Source: Methyloversatilis sp. (lineage in GTDB: Bacteria > Pseudomonadota > Gammaproteobacteria > Burkholderiales > Rhodocyclaceae). From it: 64,000 bases of DNA. Positions 33,875 to 45,531 of the stretch are shown piece by piece (within the stretch, counting starts at the first letter, position 1; each line of letters starts with the position of its first letter). The translations under genes were made by a program, and so were the position numbers. The stretch covers positions 1 through 64,000 of the forward strand of contig JAEUNO010000005.1 of the NCBI GenBank assembly GCA_016791045.1. Reading direction: 5' to 3'. Below the pieces are notes generated by a model. The model was not told the origin of the DNA. It searched no databases and saw only the letters and a program-made list of their open reading frames with translations.

Positions 33875-35235
33875 TCGCCGCGTGCCTTGCGGTCACGCTC
33901 GCGCAGGGCAGCCAGTTTTTCGGCGATCTTCGCCTCCATGCCGCGATCGGTCGGCTGGTACCACTGCGGCTCGGGCATGCCGTCGGGCAGGTAGCGCTCG
34001 CCGGCCGCATAGCCGTCCTGCTCGCTGTGCGCATAGCGGTACTCCGCGCCGAAGCCCATGTTTTTCATCATCTTTGTCGGCGCGTTGCGCAGATGCATGG
34101 GCACCGGGCGCGAACCGTCTTCGGACACGAAGCGGCGGGCAGCGTTGTACGCCATGTAGACCGCGTTCGACTTGGCGGCGCAGGCGAGAAAGATGACGGC
34201 CTGGGCGAGCGCCAGTTCGCCTTCCGGCGAGCCCAGCCGCTCGTAGGTCTGGCAGGCCTGCAGCGACAGCTCCAGACCGCGCGGGTCGGCCAGGCCGATG
34301 TCCTCGACTGCCATGCGCACGATGCGCCGGCCCAGGTAGAGCGGATCGGCACCACCGTCGAGCATGCGCACGAACCAGTACAGCGCGGCATCGGGATTGG
34401 AGCCGCGCACCGACTTGTGCAGCGCTGAAATCTGGTCATAGAAGGCGTCGCCACCCTTGTCGAAGCGGCGCAGATTGCGCGACAGCGTGCTGTCGACAAA
34501 GGCGGCGGTGACCGGATCGACTCTGGCGGTGCGCGCAGCGGTATCGAGCTGTTCCAGCAGATTCAGCAACTTGCGTGCGTCACCATCCGCGAAACCGATC
34601 AGTCGTGCCCGGGCGTCATCATCGAAGGCCAGGCCCTTCAGGGCACCGGTGCGGGCGCGCTCGAACAGCGCCTGCAACTCGTCCTCGTTCAGGCTCTGCA
34701 ATATGTATACAGCGGCGCGCGACAGCAGCGCGGAATTGACCTCGAAACTCGGGTTTTCGGTCGTCGCCCCGATGAAGGTGACGGTGCCCGATTCGACATA
34801 CGGCAGGAAGGCGTCCTGCTGCGCCTTGTTGAAGCGGTGCACCTCATCGACGAACAGGATGGTGCGCCGGCCGGTGCTGGCGGCAACCGCTTCGGCGCGC
34901 TGCATGGCTTCGCGGATGTCCTTCACGCCGGCAAACACCGCCGACAGCGCGGTGAACTCGGCGTCGAAGGCGGTCGCCATCAGGCGCGCCAGCGTGGTCT
35001 TGCCGACCCCCGGCGGGCCCCACAGGATCATCGAGTGCGGAATGCCGGATTCGAAGGCGAGGCGCAGCGGCTTGCCCGGCCCGAGCAGATGCTGCTGGCC
35101 GATCACCTCGTCCGGCGTGCGCGGGCGCAGCAGCTCGGCCAGCGGGGCATGGGCCGGACTTTTCGCTTCGCCCGGCACAGCCGCTGCGCGCGCGGGCGGC
35201 ACCGGCTCGTCCGGCATGCCGAAAAGATCAGCCAT
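33871..35235 (-). CDS. rarA: Replication-associated recombination protein A (RarA/MgsA)
   Basis: A 454-residue AAA+ clamp-loader-like protein with Walker A GPPGVGKTT near 75, Walker B ILFVDEVHRFN near 128, sensor GATTENPSF, and the C-terminal tetramerisation domain (from about 260, including DGGADPLYLGRRIVRMAVEDIG and MKNMGFGAEYRYAH). It acts at stalled replication forks. The last two codons and stop fall inside the REP-like tandem repeat, suggesting a recent insertion there that replaced the original ending. Confidence 0.93.
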   Translation of the reverse strand: MADLFGMPDEPVPPARAAAVPGEAKSPAHAPLAELLRPRTPDEVIGQQHLLGPGKPLRLAFESGIPHSMILWGPPGVGKTTLARLMATAFDAEFTALSAVFAGVKDIREAMQRAEAVAASTGRRTILFVDEVHRFNKAQQDAFLPYVESGTVTFIGATTENPSFEVNSALLSRAAVYILQSLNEDELQALFERARTGALKGLAFDDDARARLIGFADGDARKLLNLLEQLDTAARTARVDPVTAAFVDSTLSRNLRRFDKGGDAFYDQISALHKSVRGSNPDAALYWFVRMLDGGADPLYLGRRIVRMAVEDIGLADPRGLELSLQACQTYERLGSPEGELALAQAVIFLACAAKSNAVYMAYNAARRFVSEDGSRPVPMHLRNAPTKMMKNMGFGAEYRYAHSEQDGYAAGERYLPDGMPEPQWYQPTDRGMEAKIAEKLAALRERDRKARGD

Positions 35236-35259
35236 GCGCGCGGGTCACGACGACCGGAC

Positions 35260-35898
35260 TCACTTCTTCGCGTCGTCGCCGATCACATCGGCGCCGGCGG
35301 GTGGCGTGAAGCGGAACTGCGCGTCGTCGAGCTTCGGATTGCGTTCGAAGCTGTTGAAACGCAGCAAGGTGGTCTGACCGAAGCTGTCGCGCAGCACCAT
35401 GCCGCGCAGCATGCCGTCGGCGAAACCGATGCGCACCGACTCGAAACCGCCCTCCGCTGCGTTGGGTTTGGCGTCCACCCAGGTCAGTCCGTCCTCGACG
35501 CCGCCTTCGCGCAGTTCGAAATTGCGTTCGAGTTCGTTGCGACCGGCCAGCAGTGCGGCGGGCGTCGACGCCAGGGCGTCGCCGAGTGTCTTCACGGTGA
35601 CCTGGTTCAGGTCGCGGTCATGCACCCACAGCTTGTCGCCGTCGCCCACCAGCAACTGGTAGTAAGGCTTGTCATAGGTCCAGCGGAACTTGCCCGGGCG
35701 CGAGAACGCCATCGTGCCGCTCGCTTCCTGCGGCTTGCGACCGGATTTCGCGGTCACCCGCTGCTCAAAACTCGCTCGGCCCGACTGGGTCGATTCGATG
35801 AACGACCGCAATTGCTCGATGCCGCTGGCGGCCGACGCCGGCAACGAAGCCAGCAGGCACAACGCGCCGACGACGGATGCCCTCCATGGATGCACCAT
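35260..35898 (-). CDS. lolA: Outer membrane lipoprotein carrier LolA
   Basis: A 212-residue periplasmic protein. ATG 35898 is seven bases after GGAGG; ATG 35904 is too close. It has a signal peptide (1-24, cut near ASA), a beta-rich core with the RASFEQRVTAKSGRKPQEASGTM and PGKFRWTYDKPY motifs, and a C-terminal strand FRFTPPAGADVI. LolA carries lipoproteins from LolCDE to LolB. Its start is three bases from the ftsK stop, so the two are coupled. Confidence 0.92.
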   Translation of the reverse strand: MVHPWRASVVGALCLLASLPASAASGIEQLRSFIESTQSGRASFEQRVTAKSGRKPQEASGTMAFSRPGKFRWTYDKPYYQLLVGDGDKLWVHDRDLNQVTVKTLGDALASTPAALLAGRNELERNFELREGGVEDGLTWVDAKPNAAEGGFESVRIGFADGMLRGMVLRDSFGQTTLLRFNSFERNPKLDDAQFRFTPPAGADVIGDDAKK

Positions 35899-35900
35899 GA

Positions 35901-38177
35901 TCATTCCTCCCTCACCGGCGCCAGCACTTCGCGACCGCCCGTGGCATTCATGGGTGACACGAGCCCGGATTTCTCCATCTGCTCGATCAGGCGCGCGGCG
36001 CGGTTGTAGCCGATGCGCAGGTGACGCTGCACCAGCGAAATCGACGGCCGGCGCGTCTTGACGACCACTTCGACCGCCTGATCGTACAAAGGGTCCGCTT
36101 CGCCGCCGGCACCGCCACCCGCGCCTTCGAGCTGCAGTTCGCCGCCCTCGTCGTCGGTGGCGCCGGTCAGCAGGCCTTCGATGTAATCCGGCGCGCCGGT
36201 GCTCTTCAGGTGATCGACCACCTTGTGCACCTCGCCGTCGGCGACAAAGGCGCCGTGTACCCGCGTCGGCAGGCCGGTACCGGGCGCGAGGTAGAGCATG
36301 TCGCCCTGGCCGAGCAGCGCTTCGGCACCCATCTGGTCGAGGATGGTGCGCGAATCGATCTTGCTCGACACCTGGAAGGCGATGCGGGTCGGAATGTTCG
36401 CCTTGATCAGGCCGGTGATCACATCGACGCTCGGCCGCTGCGTCGCGAGGATCAGGTGAATGCCGGCCGCACGCGCCTTCTGCGCCAGCCGGGCGATCAG
36501 TTCCTCGATCTTCTTGCCGGCCACCATCATCAGATCGGCCAGTTCGTCGATGACGACGACGATCATCGGGAGGGTCTGCAGTGGTTCAGGCGTGTCCGGC
36601 GTGATCGAGAACGGATTGTTCAGCGGAACGCCGGCCTTTTCGGCCTCCATCAGACGGGCGTTGAAGCCGGCCAGATTGCGCACGCCGAGCGTCGACATCA
36701 GCTTGTAGCGGCGGTCCATCTCGCCGACGCACCAGTTGAGTGCGTTCGCGGCATGGCGCATGTCGGTCACCACCGGCGCCAACAGATGCGGAATGCCTTC
36801 GTAAACAGACAGTTCCAGCATTTTCGGGTCGATCATGATGAGCCGGATGCGGCTCGGATCGGCCTTGTACAGCAGCGACAGGATCATCGCATTGATCGCC
36901 ACCGACTTGCCGGAACCGGTCGTGCCGGCGACCAGCACATGCGGCATGCGCGCCAGATCAGCCACCACCGGCAGGCCGCCGATGTCCTTGCCGAGCGCCA
37001 TCGTCAGCGGGCTCGCCATGTCGTGATAGGCGACCGAGCCGAGGATTTCCGACAGCCGCACGATCTGCCGGCGCGCATTCGGGATCTCCAGCCCCATGCA
37101 GCTCTTGCCCGGAATGGTTTCGACCACGCGGATGCTGGTCACCGACAGCGCGCGCGCCAGATCCTTCACCAGACCGACGATCTGGCTGCCCTTGACGCCG
37201 GTCGCCGGCTCGATTTCGTAACGCGTGACGACCGGGCCCGGATAGGCCGCCAGCACCTTCACCTCGACATTGAAATCCGCCAGCTTGCGTTCGATCTGGC
37301 GCGAAATGAGTTCCAGCGTTTCCGGGCTGGGCGGTTCGATGTCCGGCTTCGCTTCGTCGAGCAGCGCGAGCGGCGGCAGCGAGCCGGGCAGGTTGGCGAA
37401 CAGCGTCTGCTGGCGTTCCTGATTGACCCGTTCCGACTGCTGCACCTCGACTTCGGGTACTTCGATGCGGATCGGTTCGCGCCGGCGCGACGGCTTGCGA
37501 CGCTCGGCCTCGACCACCGCCTCGCGCTGTTCCGCCACCTGCTGGCCGACCCGGCGGTCGCGCCAGGTGGTGAAGGCGCGGACGCTGCCGAACCACACCA
37601 GTTCCAGCGCCCTGCCGACCGCTTCGGCGGCACCGAGCCAGGTGACGCCAGTCATGCCGCTCAGACCGACGCCGAGCGACACCAGCAGCAGCAGCGTGCC
37701 GCCGGTGAAGCCGAAGCCGCTGCTCAGCAGTTGTCCGAGTTCGTTGCCCAGCATGCCGCCCGGCCCGACCGGCAGATCGGCCGACAGGCTGTGAAAACGC
37801 ACCGCCTCGAGCGCGCTGCTCGACAGCAGCACCAGCAGGAAACCGCCGAGTGCGACATAGAGCGGGCGGCGATCAAGCCGGCGCTCACTCGCGCGCGACA
37901 GCCAGACGCAGCCGCCGATCAGCAGGGCCACCCACCACCAGGCCGACAGCCCGAACAGGAACAGCGCCAGATCGGCCAGCCAGGCACCGAAACGGCCGGC
38001 CGGGTTGGACAGCCCTTCCGATGCGGCGGCGTGTGACCAGCCCGGATCGGCGCGGTCGTAACCGCCCAGCGCCATGACGAGGTAGAGCGCCAGCGCGGCC
38101 AGGACCAGCCAGCGGGCCTCGTGCAGCACGGCAGCGATGCGTTCGGGAAGGGGAAGTTGCTGAGCGTCTTTCGCCAC
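35901..38177 (-). CDS. ftsK: DNA translocase FtsK
   Basis: A 758-residue protein with four to five N-terminal membrane segments (about 20-180), a short linker (about 210-290, Arg/Glu/Gln-rich) and the motor domain with Walker [15 protein letters not shown] near 420 and Walker [14 protein letters not shown] near 540. The C-terminal gamma winged helix (from about 690: [44 protein letters not shown]) recognises KOPS. It acts in chromosome segregation and XerCD activation at the septum. Confidence 0.95.
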   Translation of the reverse strand: MAKDAQQLPLPERIAAVLHEARWLVLAALALYLVMALGGYDRADPGWSHAAASEGLSNPAGRFGAWLADLALFLFGLSAWWWVALLIGGCVWLSRASERRLDRRPLYVALGGFLLVLLSSSALEAVRFHSLSADLPVGPGGMLGNELGQLLSSGFGFTGGTLLLLVSLGVGLSGMTGVTWLGAAEAVGRALELVWFGSVRAFTTWRDRRVGQQVAEQREAVVEAERRKPSRRREPIRIEVPEVEVQQSERVNQERQQTLFANLPGSLPPLALLDEAKPDIEPPSPETLELISRQIERKLADFNVEVKVLAAYPGPVVTRYEIEPATGVKGSQIVGLVKDLARALSVTSIRVVETIPGKSCMGLEIPNARRQIVRLSEILGSVAYHDMASPLTMALGKDIGGLPVVADLARMPHVLVAGTTGSGKSVAINAMILSLLYKADPSRIRLIMIDPKMLELSVYEGIPHLLAPVVTDMRHAANALNWCVGEMDRRYKLMSTLGVRNLAGFNARLMEAEKAGVPLNNPFSITPDTPEPLQTLPMIVVVIDELADLMMVAGKKIEELIARLAQKARAAGIHLILATQRPSVDVITGLIKANIPTRIAFQVSSKIDSRTILDQMGAEALLGQGDMLYLAPGTGLPTRVHGAFVADGEVHKVVDHLKSTGAPDYIEGLLTGATDDEGGELQLEGAGGGAGGEADPLYDQAVEVVVKTRRPSISLVQRHLRIGYNRAARLIEQMEKSGLVSPMNATGGREVLAPVREE

Positions 38178-38272
38178 AGGGGAGATGGCGCGGGGCCGGG
38201 GTTGAAACAGGCCCGATTATAAGACGCGGGCCGCATCAGCGGCCCGTGTCGGAAGGCGGCGACCTGGAAGCG

Positions 38273-38944
38273 TCAAACCGTTTCGAGGCGCTCGCGCAGG
38301 TGGATCTTGCCATTCGCCTCTTCGATCAGGCCCTGCAGATGCAGGTCCTTCATGACGCGCGACACCATCTCGCGCGACGCGCCGATCATCTTGGCGATGT
38401 CCTGCTTGGAAATCTTGCGATTGACGACCTTCTGGCCATCCACCTCGTCAGCCATTTCGAGCAGCAGGCGCGCCACGCGACCGTAGACGTCCATCAGCGC
38501 GAGGCTTTCGATCTTGCGGTCGGCGGTGCGCAGGCGCGCCACCAGATTGCGCATGATGAACATCGACACGTCGAAGTTCTCCTGCAGCACGCGCTTGAAG
38601 TCGCTCTTGGCGATGACGATCAGGTCGCTCGGCACCACCGATACCACGGTGGCTGAACGCGGGTTGTCGTCCAGCACGCCCATCTCGCCGAACAACTCGC
38701 CCGGGCCGAGCATCGACAGGATGACTTCGCGTCCCTCCTCGTCACTCACCAGCACCTTCAGGCTGCCGGACAGGATGAGGTAGACGAAGTCAGTCTTGTC
38801 ACCGGCGCGGACCACGATGGAACCGCGCGGCACGCGCCGCATGTTGGACACCTTGGCGACCGGGTCGAGCGAGCTGTCGGGCAGGCCGCTGAACATCGAA
38901 AACGTGCGCAAAGCCGTAACTGAAACGGGGTGAGCCGTTACCAT
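38273..38944 (-). CDS. Crp/Fnr-family transcriptional regulator
   Basis: A 223-residue protein from ATG 38944, with AGGAGGT seven bases upstream; the longer frame from 39067 has no such site. It has a cyclic-nucleotide-binding-like beta barrel (GELFGEMGVLDDNPRSATVV at about 80-100) and a C-terminal winged helix (KISKQDIAKMIGASREMVSRVMKDLHLQGLI). There are no Fnr-type N-terminal cysteines, so it is more like Crp/Vfr; the ligand is unknown. Confidence 0.88.
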   Translation of the reverse strand: MVTAHPVSVTALRTFSMFSGLPDSSLDPVAKVSNMRRVPRGSIVVRAGDKTDFVYLILSGSLKVLVSDEEGREVILSMLGPGELFGEMGVLDDNPRSATVVSVVPSDLIVIAKSDFKRVLQENFDVSMFIMRNLVARLRTADRKIESLALMDVYGRVARLLLEMADEVDGQKVVNRKISKQDIAKMIGASREMVSRVMKDLHLQGLIEEANGKIHLRERLETV

Positions 38945-39084
38945 CTCAAGACCTCCTGATGCGAGCATGCCTGACAGGAACAGGCTGCGCCGCTTTGAAT
39001 GGATCGTCGCGCCTGTGGTCATTCTCCGGGCCACTGCGTCGTCGCCGGAGCTGGGGTTGAGCCACAAACACTGATGCGGCCCTG

Positions 39085-39114
39085 ATTATAGGGACTTTTC
39101 CACACTGGAAACAA
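39085..39114 (-). promoter_or_regulatory. Candidate sigma-70 promoter for the Crp/Fnr gene
   Basis: On the minus strand TTGTTT (39114-39109) is followed after 18 bases by TATAAT (39090-39085), a perfect -10 box, about 140 bases before the regulator's start. The spacing is standard; the -35 is imperfect. Confidence 0.55.
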
Positions 39115-39165
39115 ATTGCCCCAATATCTGTCTTGTTTATCGGGCGGATGACACAAGAACTTGAG

Positions 39166-40269
<1,104 letters not shown>

Positions 40270-40291
40270 TTCCGGTTGGACATGAAGCGCG

Positions 40292-40870
40292 ATGTCTTCG
40301 AACAAGAGGCGGCGCCACCCGTCGCCGGCGCTGCCCGACGCTGAAGACATCGCGCTGTTCAGGCAGGCGGTGGAAGGCGTGCATCGTCTGCATACGGACC
40401 GCATCCTGCTCGAAACCCCGCCGCCGCGCGCCTGGCCGGTGCAGCGTGAAGCGGACGACCGATCCGTGCTGGCCGAATCGATCCGTGGGCCGCTGTCGAC
40501 CGATTTGCGGCTGGAGGGCGGCGAGGAGCCGTCTTTCCTGCGCGCCGGCCTGGGCAGGCAGGTGCTGCGCGACCTGAGACGCGGCCGCTGGGTGTCGCAG
40601 GGGCAGATCGACCTGCACGGCGCCACGCGCGACGCAGCGCACGATCTGGTGGTCGGTTTCATGCACGACGCGCACCGGCGCGGCTTGCGCTGCGTGCGGG
40701 TGATCCACGGCAAGGGGCTCGGTTCGCCCGGGCGGGAACCGGTGCTGAAAGGGTTGGTACTGGGCTGGCTGATGCACCGCCAGGAGGTGTTGGCCTTTTG
40801 TCAGGCCCGGCCGCACGAAGGCGGCGCGGGGGCCCTGATGGTGCTGCTCAAACCGATGTCCGGCCAGTAG
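40292..40870 (+). CDS. Smr-domain DNA-nicking protein (SmrA-like)
   Basis: A 192-residue protein: a variable N-terminal region (1-95), a linker with LRRGRW and an Smr domain from about 105 with IDLHGATRDAAHDLVVGFMHDAHRRGLRCVRVIHGKG. The DLHG and HGKG motifs are the nuclease signatures of the MutS2 C-terminal domain family, found alone here as in SmrA/YdaL. Role in DNA or RNA processing unclear. Confidence 0.88.
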   Translation: MSSNKRRRHPSPALPDAEDIALFRQAVEGVHRLHTDRILLETPPPRAWPVQREADDRSVLAESIRGPLSTDLRLEGGEEPSFLRAGLGRQVLRDLRRGRWVSQGQIDLHGATRDAAHDLVVGFMHDAHRRGLRCVRVIHGKGLGSPGREPVLKGLVLGWLMHRQEVLAFCQARPHEGGAGALMVLLKPMSGQ

Positions 40871-40901
40871 TTCCGGGATGCCCCGGAAACCGGGCATGCC
40901 G

Positions 40902-41255
<354 letters not shown>

Positions 41256-41340
41256 CTAAGGCCGCGAAGTATAAAGGCTTCAGGCCTCACTGGCAGCGCC
41301 GTTAACCGGGCATCGTCCGCGGGTGGTGGGGAGGTCAGGC

Positions 41341-41885
41341 ATGAAAGGCATGGTGTTCACCGAATTCATCGACATGGTCGAGGCGCGTTACTCGCCCGAA
41401 CTGATGGATGAAGTCATCGAGGCAGCTGCGCCGCCGAACGGGGGCGCCTACACCGCCGTGGGTCAGTACGATCATCACGAGCTGGTGAAGATGGTGGTCG
41501 AACTGTCGGCACGCACCGGCAAGACCGTGCCCGAACTCGTGCGCACCTTCGGCGAATACCTGTTCGGCCGTTTCCACAAGGGCTACGGCCATCTGTTCTC
41601 GGGTATGGACGATGCATTCCACATGCTGTCGAGCATCGAATCCATCATTCACCCCGAAGTGCGCAAGCTCTATCCGGACGCACGGCCGCCGCGCTTCGAC
41701 ATCGGCGGCGACGGCATCAATACGCTGGAAATGACCTACCGCTCGGACCGCCATTTCGGCGACCTCGCCGAAGGTCTGATCATGGCCTGCATCGCACACT
41801 TCAACGAGAACATCGGCATCCGGCGCGAAGACATTTCGGATGCGCCCGGCAGCGTCATCCGCTTCACGCTGACCCGCGGCACGGC

Positions 41886-41889
<4 letters not shown>
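41341..41889 (+). CDS. H-NOX haem-based nitric oxide sensor
   Basis: A 182-residue haem-NO/oxygen-binding protein: haem ligand His104 in [17 protein letters not shown], the family proline pair after it, and the YRSDR motif (133-137; Tyr133, Ser135, Arg137) that holds the haem propionates. ATG 41341 is chosen for the common MKGMVFTEF start. It overlaps its partner kinase by four bases, the usual H-NOX/kinase arrangement, so NO should control that kinase and hence a biofilm- or motility-type response. Confidence 0.95.
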
Positions 41890-43232
<1,343 letters not shown>

Positions 43233-43342
43233 GCTCCGGCAGCCCGCAGCATCGCGGCGGCACAGCGCCGACACGCCTCCGCAACATAAAACCATCATGT
43301 TTCATCCGCAGACTCCGGGAGACATCCATCCCGAGCCACCCC

Positions 43343-44170
43343 ATGAGCACGATTTCGCGATTCCGGGCCTTGCCCGATCACCGCCTGTACTGGCGGGCGC
43401 TGGTTCTCATCGGTCTTGCCGGCCCGGTGCAGGGTGTGGAGGTGCAGCGCGCGCCGGTGGCGGATGTCACCCTGTTCGCCATCGAGGCGAACCGTGCCAG
43501 CGGCGCCGGCGCCCATCTGTTCATCGGCGCCATCGCCAGCGGCGACCCGCGCCGGGCACTGATCCGCTTCGATCTGACCGACATCCCGCCCGGATCAACC
43601 ATCACGGCTGCCTCATTGCGGGTTTTCGTCGACCGGTCGGCCATCGGCTCATCGCCGGACGACACCGCCACCGCGCACCGGCTGCTCGCGGCATGGGGCG
43701 AAGGTACGTCGAACAGCGGCGGCAGCGGCGCCGGCGATGTCGCCCGCCCGGGCGATGCCACGTGGACCGAGCGCTTCTTCGCCGCCAACCCGCAGCAGTC
43801 GTGGGCCACACCGGGCGGCGATTTTGCCACCGGCGGCGCAGCCATCCCGCTGACCACCACCGGCAGTTTCGTCTGGTCCAACCCACCGGAAATGATCGCC
43901 GATGTGCAGGCCTGGGTGAATGATCCTTCGTCGAACCACGGCTGGCTGATCCGCGGCAATGAAGTGTCGTCGCAGAACGCCAAGCGCCTGATCAGCCGCG
44001 AGGGCGGCGGCAACGGACCCCTGCTGACGCTGCAGTACGAGCCGCCGGTCGCGCCGTCCGGCGATGTACCGCTGCCCGCGTGGGCACTTGGCGCCCTGGC
44101 CGCCGCGCTCGCAGGTTCGGTGGCGCGCACGCGCGCCCGGCGTGACCCGCGCGACGGCCGGCATCCGTGA
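43343..44170 (+). CDS. DNRLRE-domain surface protein with VPLPAW sorting tail
   Basis: A 275-residue secreted protein: signal region (about 15-33, LVLIGLAGPVQG) and a DNRLRE-type beta-sandwich domain (about 35-230, with ALIRFDLTDIPPGSTITAASLRVFV and WLIRGNE). The C-terminus carries VPLPAW (242-247), a hydrophobic helix and an Arg-rich end (RTRARR). That tripartite tail is the kind recognised by exosortases (VPLPA/IPTLxxW type). The gene overlaps the exosortase gene by four bases, so this is almost certainly its dedicated substrate. Confidence 0.88.
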   Translation: MSTISRFRALPDHRLYWRALVLIGLAGPVQGVEVQRAPVADVTLFAIEANRASGAGAHLFIGAIASGDPRRALIRFDLTDIPPGSTITAASLRVFVDRSAIGSSPDDTATAHRLLAAWGEGTSNSGGSGAGDVARPGDATWTERFFAANPQQSWATPGGDFATGGAAIPLTTTGSFVWSNPPEMIADVQAWVNDPSSNHGWLIRGNEVSSQNAKRLISREGGGNGPLLTLQYEPPVAPSGDVPLPAWALGALAAALAGSVARTRARRDPRDGRHP

Positions 44171-44730
44171 GCCCGGGCCGGCCGGTCGATGACACCACCG
44201 GCAAATCCTCATCCGGGCGCCAGGGTGTCTGGCGAGTGGGCGTCTTTGCGCTGATTTTCTGCGCACTGCAGTGGGGCTGGGCCGCGCAGCAGGACAGCGC
44301 GCTGTTCCGGCTGTGGGTCGAAGACCTCAACGTGCGCGCCGCCGCCGCACTGATCACCGCGCTGCAGCCGGACAGCGGCGCTGCGGCGGCCGGCTCGCGC
44401 GTGCACGCGCCCGGTGGCGGCATCAATGTGCTGCAGGGGTGCGACGGCGCCGAAATGTTGTGGCTGATGACGGCCGCGTTCGCCGTGGCGCCGCTCGCCT
44501 GGCGCTGGCGACTGGGGGGCTGGATCGCCGGGCTCGTGCTGGTGTGGCTGCTCAACATCACCCGCATCACCGCACTGTTCTTCGCCTGGCGCAGCGATCC
44601 GGCGTGGTTCGACTGGCTGCACAACTACATCGGTCCGCTCGTGCTGGTGGCGCTGCTCGCGCTGTATTTCCACTGGATCATGCAGCGTGCGCCCGTGGCC
44701 GGACCTGAACCGGACATCGGCTACCGATGA
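44167..44730 (+). CDS. Exosortase, XrtH-like, single-domain
   Basis: A 187-residue integral membrane transpeptidase. Catalytic residues are visible: Cys92 in QGCDGAE, Arg133 in NITRI and His152 in WLHNYIGP. The short, single-domain size is like exosortase H (IPTLxxWG-CTERM specific). GTG 44167 is the start, overlapping the substrate gene. It should cut and anchor the preceding protein at its VPLPAW tail. The type assignment (H against D) is not certain. Confidence 0.85.
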   Translation: MSPGRPVDDTTGKSSSGRQGVWRVGVFALIFCALQWGWAAQQDSALFRLWVEDLNVRAAAALITALQPDSGAAAAGSRVHAPGGGINVLQGCDGAEMLWLMTAAFAVAPLAWRWRLGGWIAGLVLVWLLNITRITALFFAWRSDPAWFDWLHNYIGPLVLVALLALYFHWIMQRAPVAGPEPDIGYR

Positions 44731-45320
44731 ACCCTCGCCCGCTCGCACTGCGCCTGATCGCGTCGCTGTGCATCGTCGGTGCGCTGGTGCTGTGGCAGGG
44801 CGAAGCGATGATGCAGCGTCTGCTCGGCCCGATCGCACTGACCATCGACCTGCTCGATCGCCATCACAGCGTGATCGCGCTGGGAGTCACACAGGTCGGG
44901 GCCGACACCGTCATCCGAATGGAAGCGGGCATCCGCGAGCTCATCGTGACCGGCACGCATGTGACCCACGCCGACCCGCGTGCCCGCGCCGTCATCACCA
45001 CGCCGCTGGCGGCATTCTGGCTGGCGCCCACGCTGTTCGTCGCACTGCTCGCCGCCTGGCCGGCGCAGCGCACCACCGAATGGCCACTGCGCGCACTGTG
45101 CGCCCTGCCCGCCCTGGCCCTGCTGCTCGCGCTCGACGCACCTTTCGTGCTCGACGCACTGCTGTGGGGCCTGCATCGCGACGCGCACGACCCGGGTGGC
45201 AGCTCGCCGATACTGGTGTGGTCAGCCTTCCTGAAGGGAGGCGGACGATTCCTGCTGGCGGGACTTTTCGCAGGGGTGATCGTCGGACTGGCGGGGCGAG
45301 TGGCTTTCCGACGCGCATAG
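44727..45320 (+). CDS. Exosortase-associated membrane protein
   Basis: A 197-residue protein with membrane segments at about 6-24, 95-112, 120-140 and 170-190, and a periplasmic loop between the first two. It overlaps the exosortase gene by four bases (ATGA). Small membrane proteins of this size accompany exosortase H genes elsewhere; their role is unknown. Completes the three-gene cassette. Confidence 0.75.
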   Translation: MNPRPLALRLIASLCIVGALVLWQGEAMMQRLLGPIALTIDLLDRHHSVIALGVTQVGADTVIRMEAGIRELIVTGTHVTHADPRARAVITTPLAAFWLAPTLFVALLAAWPAQRTTEWPLRALCALPALALLLALDAPFVLDALLWGLHRDAHDPGGSSPILVWSAFLKGGGRFLLAGLFAGVIVGLAGRVAFRRA

Positions 45321-45531
45321 TCTTGCCCCAAAAGTGGAGGCGTTCAAAACGTCAGCGCATGCACGGCTTGATGACCATGCGCCCTGGTCGGATAAGGCGA
45401 TGCCGGGCGAGGTACGCGATCGCGTTTGGACCAACACGGGGCAAAAAGACGGTCTGCCCGAAGAGGGACACGGTCTTTTTCTGCTATCCGGAAGATCTCG
45501 TGCTCGAACCCGTCATCTGAGCGCGCAAACG

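Noticed and set aside
45321-45531. AAAAAGAC and GTCTTTTT pair near 45440-45480 as a terminator for the exosortase cassette
   Set aside because: The arms pair but are separated by more than 20 bases with a weak interior, so a functional terminator is doubtful.
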